This document shows, piece after piece, positions 15,042-20,313 of a stretch of DNA of 20,313 nt. Positions within the stretch are counted from its first letter, which is position 1. Each line of letters opens with the position of its first letter. This DNA comes from Pelotomaculum_B sp964543575 (GTDB taxonomy: Bacteria > Bacillota > Desulfotomaculia > Desulfotomaculales > Pelotomaculaceae). Below the pieces are notes generated by a model. It ran no database searches and was not told where the DNA came from. It worked only from the letters and a program-made list of their open reading frames with translations. The stretch lies in NCBI GenBank assembly GCA_964543575.1, contig CAZIYV010000051.1, positions 1 through 20,313 of the forward strand, in the 5' to 3' direction. A program made the translations under genes and the position numbers.

Positions 15042-15119
15042 GGTGGGTGTAGCTCAGTAGGCTAGAGCACCAGATTGTGGCTCTGGGGGCCGTGGGTTCA
15101 AGTCCCATCATCCACCCCA
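15042..15119 (+). tRNA. tRNA-His (GTG)
   Basis: Cloverleaf with acceptor GTGGGTG / CATCCAC, anticodon stem CCAGA / TCTGG and loop TTGTGGC (anticodon GTG at 15077-15079). The extra 5' G (15042) opposite C73 is the histidine identity element. CCA is encoded (15117-15119). Confidence 0.97.
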
Positions 15120-15126
15120 AAAAACA

Positions 15127-15177
15127 GACGTGAGACGTGGAAAAATAGACGTGAGAAATGAGACGTGAGACGTGAGA
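15127..15177. repeat. Heptamer tract, GTGAGAC orientation, in the His-Gln spacer
   Basis: GACGTGAGACGTG, GACGTGAGA, GAGACGTGAGACGTGAGA: repeated ACGTGAG units on the plus strand, broken by short A-rich spacers. It is transcribed as part of the tRNA operon and is oriented opposite to the tract at 15229-15285. Confidence 0.75.
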
Positions 15178-15228
15178 ATAGAGGGATAGTCTCAAGGGTC
15201 GAAAACCCAAGAGAAATACCCGAATAAT

Positions 15229-15285
15229 CACGTCCAACGACTCACAACCCACGACTAAATAGCCCACGACACACGACCCACGACT
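15229..15285. repeat. Heptamer tract, CCCACGA orientation, in the His-Gln spacer
   Basis: CACGTCC, AACGACTCAC, AACCCACGAC, AGCCCACGAC, ACACGACCCACGAC units on the plus strand, the reverse orientation of the tract at 15127-15177. The two could partly pair in the tRNA precursor. It ends 5 nt before tRNA-Gln. Confidence 0.7.
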
Positions 15286-15289
15286 AAAT

Positions 15290-15365
15290 TGGGGCGTCGC
15301 CAAGTGGTAAGGCACCGGTCTTTGGAACCGGCACTCCGTTGGTTCGAATCCAGCCGCCCCAGCCA
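15290..15365 (+). tRNA. tRNA-Gln (TTG)
   Basis: Acceptor TGGGGCG / CGCCCCA, anticodon loop CTTTGGA with anticodon TTG, T-arm GGTTCGAATCC, discriminator G (15362) and encoded CCA (15363-15365). Confidence 0.97.
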
Positions 15366-15432
15366 TATTCAAGTTGGAAGTTGGGTATTAGACTGCGTTT
15401 TTGATATCTAGCTTCCAATCACCTGTTTTTAT

Positions 15433-15508
15433 GGGCCATTAGCTCAGTCGGTAGAGCACCTGACTTTTAATCAGGGTGTCGGTGGTTCGAGCCCACCATG
15501 GCTCACCA
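15433..15508 (+). tRNA. tRNA-Lys (TTT)
   Basis: Acceptor GGGCCAT / ATGGCTC, anticodon stem CTGA / TCAG with loop holding TTT, standard D and T arms (GGTTCGAGCC), discriminator A and encoded CCA (15506-15508). Confidence 0.97.
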
Positions 15509-15514
15509 GTTTTA

Positions 15515-15550
15515 GGGTTGGAGCAGTCTATACCGTTCCAACCCATTTTT
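15515..15550 (+). other. Hairpin with T-run between tRNA-Lys and tRNA-Leu
   Basis: GGGTTGGA (15515-15522) and TCCAACCC (15537-15544) with a 14-nt loop, then ATTTTT. It resembles a weak terminator or a processing hairpin inside the tRNA transcript. Confidence 0.45.
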
Positions 15551-15555
15551 AAAAA

Positions 15556-15641
15556 GCGGGCGTGGCGGAACGGCAGACGCGCTGGACTTAGGATCCAGTG
15601 GGTTAACACCCGTGAAGGTTCAAGTCCTTTCGCCCGCACCA
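15556..15641 (+). tRNA. tRNA-Leu (TAG)
   Basis: Acceptor GCGGGCG / CGCCCGC, anticodon stem CTGGA / TCCAG with loop CTTAGGA (anticodon TAG), a long variable arm typical of leucine tRNAs, and encoded CCA (15639-15641). 86 nt in all. Confidence 0.97.
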
Positions 15642-15653
15642 AGTATATCAAGG

Positions 15654-15676
15654 CTTCCGAGATTCGGAAGTTTTTT
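15654..15676 (+). terminator. Terminator of the tRNA operon
   Basis: CTTCCG (15654-15659), loop agatt, CGGAAG (15665-15670), then six T. It lies 13 nt after tRNA-Leu. Confidence 0.9.
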
Positions 15677-15835
15677 CATTTTCATTTCATCCAACATTTT
15701 ATCCAACATTTTTGATTTCTTCATTATTTAGTAACTATTAAATATGTGCTTATGTCTGTAAAACCCCGGATGCCACTTTTCCAACTTCAACCTGTATTTT
15801 TATCCTGCTAAAGCAAGTAGGCCAAATGCAAGCCA

Positions 15836-15864
15836 TTGAACTCCTATATCAATTTTGATATAAT
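15836..15864 (+). promoter_or_regulatory. Promoter and palindromic operator of the toxin-antitoxin operon
   Basis: TTGAAC (15836-15841), 17-nt spacer, TATAAT (15859-15864). An 18-bp palindrome TATATCAATTTTGATATA (15845-15862; 8-bp arms, 2-nt centre) covers the spacer and most of the -10 box. Autoregulation by the antitoxin is typical of such operons, so this is the likely operator (inference). Transcription should start near 15871, right at the ribosome site. Confidence 0.8.
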
Positions 15865-15882
15865 TTCATTGAGGTGCGAACC

Positions 15883-16272
15883 GTGAGCCGTATTACCAAA
15901 GAAGAACTAATGCAAAGATTATCCCAGTGTTCAAGAATAATTATGACTGATGAGGTAGCTTTACATATTTTGAGCCACCCTCAACCCAAAGTATCAGCAA
16001 AAATACTCAATGACATCACCTTATTAAACGAAATCGGGCTTAAACTTCCCACAGATTATATTCACCGGATTTTGGAAAGCAAAGAAAAATTATGGGAGCT
16101 GAGAACGAGGTTTGCCAAATACCAGGAAAGGACGCTGTTCTTTACGGTATTGCAGGATAAGTTCCTATTAACAAATTGCTTCCATAAAACTAGAAATAAA
16201 GTGCCCCGCTCCGAAATAGAAAAAGCAGAACGAATTTTTCTTGAGTTTTTAAAGTCTCAAAAGGAGGGATAA
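15883..16272 (+). CDS. RelE/HigB-type toxin (Gp49-like family)
   Basis: A 129-residue protein whose second half has the pattern of phage-derived Gp49-like / HigB toxins: KLWELRTRF, a hydrophobic strand pair (TLFFTVLQDKFLLTNCF), then HKTRNKVPRSEIEKAERIF. Members usually cut mRNA on the ribosome; that activity is inferred from the family. The first about 60 residues are a helical extension that is longer than in the simplest HigB proteins. I chose GTG at 15883, with GAGGTG 6 nt upstream; GTG at 15874 lies inside that ribosome site. The next gene, an Xre-type antitoxin, starts 4 nt after the stop, and the order toxin-then-antitoxin fits HigBA. Confidence 0.8.
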   Translation: MSRITKEELMQRLSQCSRIIMTDEVALHILSHPQPKVSAKILNDITLLNEIGLKLPTDYIHRILESKEKLWELRTRFAKYQERTLFFTVLQDKFLLTNCFHKTRNKVPRSEIEKAERIFLEFLKSQKEG

Positions 16273-16276
16273 CTCA

Positions 16277-16561
16277 ATGACTAAATTTATAAACATGAAT
16301 GACTTCACCAAACTTCTTGATAAAAAGCCGAAAATAATTGAAGCCATGCTGGAAGATGAAGACCGTTATCAAATTGCCAGGGCTATTATTAGTGAAAGAA
16401 CAAAACGCGGATGGAGCCAGGGCACTCTTGCCCGAAAAGCACAGTTAACCCAGGCCCAAGTGTCTCGTTTGGAAAGAGCACGCCTGGGGAATTTTGAAAC
16501 CATCTTAAAAACACTTGACGCCCTTGACCTGAAACTGGAAGTGTTGCCAAAACATCAGTAG
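16277..16561 (+). CDS. Xre-family antitoxin (HigA-like)
   Basis: A 94-residue DNA-binding protein. The helix-turn-helix occupies about residues 34-88, with RTKRGWSQGTLARKAQLTQ and QVSRLERARLGNFETILK matching the Cro/CI pattern. It should neutralise the upstream toxin and repress the operon through the palindrome over the promoter. GGAGGG precedes ATG by 8 nt. The start is 4 nt past the toxin stop, so both proteins come from one transcript, which ends at the terminator near 16616. Confidence 0.85.
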   Translation: MTKFINMNDFTKLLDKKPKIIEAMLEDEDRYQIARAIISERTKRGWSQGTLARKAQLTQAQVSRLERARLGNFETILKTLDALDLKLEVLPKHQ

Positions 16562-16615
16562 GTAAAAAATGTGAGTAGCGAATTTCACCATGTATTTACG
16601 TTACAGAAACAAGAC

Positions 16616-16639
16616 ACCGGCCAGGCCGGTTATTTTTTT
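16616..16639 (+). terminator. Terminator of the toxin-antitoxin operon
   Basis: ACCGGC (16616-16621), loop cag, GCCGGT (16625-16630), then TATTTTTTT. The same stem could act more weakly on the minus strand for the ARPP-1 gene, where the following T-run is interrupted. Confidence 0.88.
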
Positions 16640-16704
16640 AGTGTTTACACTCCCTCGGAGCTCATCAAAGAGCGGGTCCTGCGAAATTAAGACTGGCGCT
16701 ATAG

Positions 16705-17571
16705 TCACTTCCTACCGTATAAACAAGCGTGACAAACACCTTCCTTAGTATTTAGCTTATACATAACCATGTCCGCCTCTGCAAAAAGGTCATTACATTT
16801 GCTGCAACGGTATTCCTTAATGTCCACGTCTGCAGGCAAACTGCCAGTATCAGGTTTACTGCTTTTTATATTCTGCTCAGGTTCTTTGGCGCCCAGTTGG
16901 CCGCTCATCTCTTGCCGGTCCTGTTCCATCCCTGCTGGCGGTAATGAGCCAGTTAATCCAACCTGTCCCTTAACCGGCTTAATCCCGTTAATATATTCTT
17001 CCATTGTATGACGCTTTTCTTTATAAACATCATGCAGGGCGTCCGTACCGGAAAAGGAGCCCATTTTGGCCTGCTTACGGTCAATCTCAGACCATATTTT
17101 TGACTGGTTGGCGGAGAAAGAGGAGCCAAACGCCAGGTTTTCCGCAACCTGTTCCGCTTTCTGTTTTCTTAGTTCACAATAGCCAAAGACATCGGAGCTT
17201 CTAAAATTCTTGCTTTTCCTGTGCCACCTGCCTCTTTCCACGCAGCTTACGGGAATATTAATCCTGGATTTTCCCGGGATAATAATAGTCGTGTTAACCA
17301 TACGGTTTTGTTTGGCCCCTATTAACTCGTCGCCATCAAAGACCAGGACCGATTTTTCAGCAGTATTGGTTATGACAATAACGTTAACACTGCCAGCGTC
17401 ACTGACCTCGCTTACCTCCAATATTCCCCCGGCTATTGCTTCATCCAGCAGAAGATAATCTGCCTGGTCTGGATTGGCGTCCATGAAAATCGGATAAAAA
17501 ACAAGGTTCTCTTTTTCTACAGCTTCGGAATACTTAAATTTGTTAATCAAATCATTAATTAAATTTTTCAT
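16705..17571 (-). CDS. ARPP-1 domain protein with C-terminal zinc ribbon
   Basis: A 288-residue protein. Residues about 15-195 match the ARPP-1 family (ARG and rhodanese-phosphatase superfamily-associated protein): FYPIF, YLLLDEAIAGG, EVSEVSDAGSV, DGDELIGAKQNRMVNTT (80-95) and IPVSCVERGRW (106-116). Genome-context work links the family to ADP-ribosylglycohydrolases and NAD+-derived metabolites; its biochemical activity is unknown to me. A Pro/Gln-rich linker (about 200-250) leads to a CxxC-x20-CxxC zinc ribbon (Cys256, 259, 280, 283), not part of the core family. ATG at 17571 has AGGAGG 8 nt upstream. It lies 167 nt downstream of the VWA gene on the same strand, probably in the same transcript, but the gap could hold its own promoter. 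Confidence 0.85.
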   Translation of the reverse strand: MKNLINDLINKFKYSEAVEKENLVFYPIFMDANPDQADYLLLDEAIAGGILEVSEVSDAGSVNVIVITNTAEKSVLVFDGDELIGAKQNRMVNTTIIIPGKSRINIPVSCVERGRWHRKSKNFRSSDVFGYCELRKQKAEQVAENLAFGSSFSANQSKIWSEIDRKQAKMGSFSGTDALHDVYKEKRHTMEEYINGIKPVKGQVGLTGSLPPAGMEQDRQEMSGQLGAKEPEQNIKSSKPDTGSLPADVDIKEYRCSKCNDLFAEADMVMYKLNTKEGVCHACLYGRK

Positions 17572-17738
17572 TTATATTACCTCCTGAAGTTCTTGTTTTA
17601 GGCAACAGCAAAGCTAAGAACAAAAAATGCTCTTTTACATTTCAAAATACTTTCTTTGAAAAAGCCCTGGAATTCTAAGTAGGTGGGTAATAAGGCAAGA
17701 TAATATATAGATTAGCCCAATGACAGCTCAAATTATAT

Positions 17739-18659
17739 TTATCTCTTGCCCCCGCGCTTTTTGAAATCCTCTTCAATGCGGTCTTTCCAGTTTTCCGATA
17801 GGGGACGGCTGGCCCGCAGATGGCTCACTGTTTCGCTGATTACTTCATAGTTAAGCAAGGTACCCTGGCTGTCTGCATTATAATTTGTGGCCCGGTCTTT
17901 CCCGATGCCAAAACGCTGTGCTGTGGCAACTGCATCGATGTTGGCGCCAAGGAAGATAAACTCCCAGCCGTATTTGTTCTTCTGATGCTCAATCATCCGG
18001 CGCACTTTTTCATAACTGAACTCGCAGCTGGAGTTTTCCATACCATCGGTGGTTATCACGAACAAGACGTGTTCAGCGCGTTCATCTACGGCTGTGTGTT
18101 TCTGAACATTCCCTATTTTGTTGATGGTATTACCAACAGCATCCAATAATGCAGTATTACCTCGTACATAATACTCTTTGTCAGTTATGGGCGCGATGCC
18201 TAGAAGATTGATTCGGTCATGCAGCAATTCATACCTGTCATCAAACAGTACGGTAGTTATTACAGCCTCGCCAGGTCCTTTCTTCTGTTTTTCCAGCATG
18301 GCATTATAACCACCTATGGTGTCGCTTTCAAGGCCGCTCATTGACCCGCTTCTGTCGAGAATAAATACCAGCTCAGTCAAATCTTTTTTCATCATGCTAT
18401 CCTCGAAGTCTCCGTGAAGCTTTGTTTCAACTACAACTTTAAAACTGGACTGGGTTATTGTCGCATCCGGGATACTGTCCTTACTTTTTTCCTGCAGGTT
18501 AAACACAAGCTCAACCTCGGCATTTTCAGGTAATATTTTTCCGAGAAAAGTAAAAAATTTAGTTGACGAATATGAATACAGTCGTGAGAGCAATAACATT
18601 GCATTGGCTGTATCTACATTTTCCTTGCTATGATAACGCTGAAAATAATGAATATGCAT
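17739..18659 (-). CDS. PD-(D/E)XK nuclease N-terminal fragment fused to a VWA domain protein
   Basis: 306 residues in two parts. Residues 1-86 match the N-terminal part of a PD-(D/E)XK nuclease family (MHIHYFQRYHSKENVDTAN, then PDATITQSSFKVVVETK), including Asp65 and Glu78-x-Lys80 of the active site; the rest of the nuclease is absent. From Met90 the protein is a complete VWA protein: MIDAS DRSGS (102-106), GNTALLDAVG and TTDGMEN. VWA proteins of this type normally begin at MKKDLTELVFILD, and GAGG lies 8 nt before the Met90 codon (18392), so a separate VWA start may still work. The full frame starts at ATG 18659, 2 nt after the macro gene stop, with TAGGAG 7-8 nt upstream inside that gene. 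VWA domains usually mediate metal-dependent protein contacts. The nuclease family match is from memory. Confidence 0.8.
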   Translation of the reverse strand: MHIHYFQRYHSKENVDTANAMLLLSRLYSYSSTKFFTFLGKILPENAEVELVFNLQEKSKDSIPDATITQSSFKVVVETKLHGDFEDSMMKKDLTELVFILDRSGSMSGLESDTIGGYNAMLEKQKKGPGEAVITTVLFDDRYELLHDRINLLGIAPITDKEYYVRGNTALLDAVGNTINKIGNVQKHTAVDERAEHVLFVITTDGMENSSCEFSYEKVRRMIEHQKNKYGWEFIFLGANIDAVATAQRFGIGKDRATNYNADSQGTLLNYEVISETVSHLRASRPLSENWKDRIEEDFKKRGGKR

Positions 18660-18661
18660 AT

Positions 18662-19669
18662 TTACACTCCTAACAAAATTTGGTCAAAAGCAAATAAAGC
18701 TTCATTAATTTCAAAAATATTGTAATTACCATCTTCGATAAAGTACTGGATGATGATATCAAATTTGCTGCTGTGCGAAAGTGCATAGCCGGCCTTAAGC
18801 AGTAAGTCTTTAGTTTCATCGAGGCTCAAACCTAATGCTACAGCAAAAGCAATTACAGTAGGCTTGCTCGGCTTATAATTAATGTTGTTTCGGATTTTAG
18901 AAAACAGCTTACGGTCTATATTGGCTTTTTTATAAGTTTCCGCATCTGTCATGTCTTTTTCGTCAATCAGACGCAGCAGCATCTGTGAGAATGTCTCATC
19001 CAAATGCTTTACAACATCATCAAGACTGCGTTTGCGCTTTGCGGCTGGTGCAGGCGCTTCCATTGACGGAAGGTAAAGTTCCTCAAAATAAGAATCTATT
19101 TGTATCCGTCTTTTTTCGAACCTGTTGTATCTATCACTTGGATGTTCATCTACGTATTTATCATCGATATATTGCGTTATAGAAGAAAACAGTTTCTCCG
19201 ACAGTGCAAAGGCCGCCTTGTCAAATACCACCAGGTAAACCGTCATATCATCATTACTCAAAAGGAAGTCACCAATAACAGAAATTGCTGTTTTCAATGC
19301 CTTATCCTTTGGATAACCGAAGGTCTTTAATGGGAAGGCAATACTCTCCAGATTATATTCTTTCGCCAACGCAAGAGAATTCCTGTAACAATCGGCCAGA
19401 AGTTTTTCCTCATCTCTTTTTCCGTCATGCCAGACGGGGCCGACAGTATGGATAATGTACTTGGCAGGAAGACTGTAGGCCTTTGTTATTTTGGCATTTC
19501 CAACTTCGCAGCCGCCGAGGGTGCGGCACTCGGCAAGCAGCTCAGGCCCTGCGCCGCGATGAATTGCACCGTCAACCCCTCCCCCGCCAAGCAGGGATGA
19601 GTTGGCAGCATTGACTATTGCATCAGCATAAACTTTAGTGATATCATTTCGGATTATTTCAAGTGTCAT
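18662..19669 (-). CDS. Macro domain protein with C-terminal helical (HTH-like) domain
   Basis: 335 residues. Residues 1-160 form a macro domain of the MacroD / O-acetyl-ADP-ribose deacetylase type: DAIVNAANSSLLGGGGVDGAIH (16-37) with Asn20, Asn23 and Asp33, and YIIHTVGPVW (71-80). The second ligand loop is unusual: FPLKTFGYPK (112-121) replaces the common FPLISTGIYGYPK, three residues shorter and without the GIYG diphosphate-binding turn. Residues about 180-225 are a charged linker, and 226-335 an all-helical module (LIDEKDMTDAETYKKANI, RKLFSKIRNN) resembling an Xre-type HTH that often follows macro domains in Clostridia. It should bind or hydrolyse ADP-ribose derivatives, possibly sensing them for regulation. 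It leads the operon with the nuclease-VWA gene. Confidence 0.88.
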   Translation of the reverse strand: MTLEIIRNDITKVYADAIVNAANSSLLGGGGVDGAIHRGAGPELLAECRTLGGCEVGNAKITKAYSLPAKYIIHTVGPVWHDGKRDEEKLLADCYRNSLALAKEYNLESIAFPLKTFGYPKDKALKTAISVIGDFLLSNDDMTVYLVVFDKAAFALSEKLFSSITQYIDDKYVDEHPSDRYNRFEKRRIQIDSYFEELYLPSMEAPAPAAKRKRSLDDVVKHLDETFSQMLLRLIDEKDMTDAETYKKANIDRKLFSKIRNNINYKPSKPTVIAFAVALGLSLDETKDLLLKAGYALSHSSKFDIIIQYFIEDGNYNIFEINEALFAFDQILLGV

Positions 19670-20039
19670 TGCACCAGTCTCCCATTATCGTGAATTACAT
19701 TATATAAACAATTTTTTAAATGGACTTTGATTTAGGCTCTGATTCTGCATACTGTTTCATAGCCATTACAGCATTTTCCTGAACTATTGTTTCAACCATT
19801 CTTTGAAAAAACCATTAACAACCACATTCTCCCTGGAATTGCTTAAAATTCATCTTTTATGGCTCCTCGCTAGATTGAGTGGGTAAACATATGTTCCTAT
19901 GATAAATGACCAAAAATAATAGTAAAGGTTGAATGGAAAACATGTCATAAAATGGTTTCACATAGCATTAGAAGGAATGGCCTTTATCAGGAACGAACTC
20001 TAATTTAGTTTAATTCCTGAAACAGGAGGCCTTTCTAAT
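19670..20039. other. Intergenic region between the macro operon and the ISL3 gene
   Basis: 370 nt. A TATAAT box on the minus strand (19699-19704) lies about 30 nt before the macro start codon, without a good -35 box. On the plus strand GGCTCCTCGCTAGATTGAGT at 19861 resembles the left end of ISL3-type elements and may mark the edge of the insertion; AGGAGG at 20024-20029 serves the transposase. No gene was recognised. Confidence 0.4.
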
Positions 20040-20267
20040 ATGATGGATCACGAAACCCTATTTGCTGCTGCTTTAGGATTAACACCACCGTGGCAGGTAC
20101 TGGACATAAAGTTTTCCGAACCCGAAAATCGGCTTGATATATGGGTCGGTTTCCCTGAAAGAAATACTTTTAACTGCCCCAGCTGTGGTCAGTCTTATAT
20201 GCCGATATATGATACCAAGGAAAAGACTGTAAGCGGTCAAGACTTTTGGGTAAAAAACGGCCAATAA
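20040..20267 (+). pseudogene. ISL3-family transposase, 5' fragment, interrupted
   Basis: The first 63 codons match the N-terminus of ISL3-family transposases: LGLTPPWQVLDIKFS, ENRLDIWVGFP, the first half of the zinc finger (CPSCGQ) and YDTKEKT. AGGAGG is 10 nt before ATG at 20040. After codon 63 (20226-20228) the family pattern stops abruptly: twelve unrelated codons lead to TAA at 20265-20267. The gene should continue for over 300 codons more, so it is broken here, most simply by a second insertion. Confidence 0.75.
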
Positions 20268-20313
20268 TTTTGGATGCATTTATCGTGCTGAATCCCTTAA
20301 GCAACTACCGCTC
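20228..20313. mobile_element. Possible end of an IS21-like element inserted into the ISL3 gene
   Basis: Starting exactly where the transposase pattern stops, the sequence reads TGTAAGCGGTCAAGACTTTT. IS21-family ends begin with TGT and I recall similar GCGGTCAAGACTTTT repeats at such ends in Firmicutes. Only 86 nt are in the window, so neither the other end nor target duplication can be seen. Confidence 0.4.

Noticed and set aside
15127..15285. Heptamer tracts as a CRISPR array
   Set aside because: Units are 7 nt and degenerate, without spacers of constant length or cas genes.
15439..15715. Short protein frames across the tRNA genes
   Set aside because: They read through tRNA-Lys and tRNA-Leu sequence and have no coding support.
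15690..15715. Direct repeat ATCCAACATTT twice after the tRNA terminator
   Set aside because: Only two copies in AT-rich sequence; too little to call an attachment site.
19717..19800. 27-codon minus-strand frame upstream of the macro gene
   Set aside because: Starts with ATG but lacks a ribosome site and any recognisable similarity; a decayed fragment cannot be shown.

Overview
The window looks like chromosomal DNA from a low-to-mid GC, spore-forming type Firmicute, most like the Peptococcaceae (Pelotomaculum/Desulfotomaculum group). The reasons are a T-box-controlled valS, the order tig-clpP-clpX followed by lonB-lonA-engB, many TTG and GTG start codons with strong AGGAGG-type ribosome sites, tRNAs with encoded CCA, and intergenic GGGGACGGTTC hairpins. 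The genus is inference; no rRNA is present.

Layout. Positions 1-2156 (minus) carry the 5' part of valS, truncated by the window edge, behind a T-box leader and a good sigma-A promoter. A small TIGR04086-type membrane protein gene lies upstream. On the plus strand follow a membrane-anchored NMT1/SsuA-like substrate-binding protein with no transporter partners and a lipoprotein with a Pro/Thr-rich tail. A repeat-rich gap (4960-5212) holds a REP-like hairpin, a GNAT acetyltransferase remnant, palindromes and a degenerate heptamer tract that runs into the end of engB.

Positions 5203-14544 form a protein quality-control block on the minus strand: tig, clpP, clpX, then lonB, lonA and engB. A plus-strand acetate-uptake (SatP/YaaH) gene with its own promoter and terminator sits between clpX and lonB. 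Several starts are moved here to TTG codons that have well-spaced Shine-Dalgarno sites (valS, lonA, clpP, the binding protein). A four-tRNA operon follows (His-Gln-Lys-Leu, 15042-15641), with its own promoter and terminator and with heptamer tracts between His and Gln.

Downstream of the tRNAs the DNA becomes accessory. It has a HigBA-type toxin-antitoxin pair with an 18-bp palindrome over its -10 box. Next is a minus-strand ADP-ribose-type cluster: a macro domain protein with a C-terminal helical/HTH module, then a protein that joins the N-terminal part of a PD-(D/E)XK nuclease to a von Willebrand A (VWA) domain, then an ARPP-1 protein with an added zinc ribbon. The window ends in an ISL3-family transposase gene that seems to be broken by another insertion sequence.

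The most interesting part is the macro / nuclease-VWA / ARPP-1 cluster. Its families are linked to NAD+/ADP-ribose metabolism and conflict systems. Here the macro domain has lost three residues in its diphosphate-binding loop, and the nuclease half is fused in frame to the VWA protein while the internal start of the VWA part is kept. The second theme is a degenerate seven-base repeat (GTGAGAC / GTGGGAC type) seen at five places, including inside the T-box leader and at the stop codons of engB and clpX.
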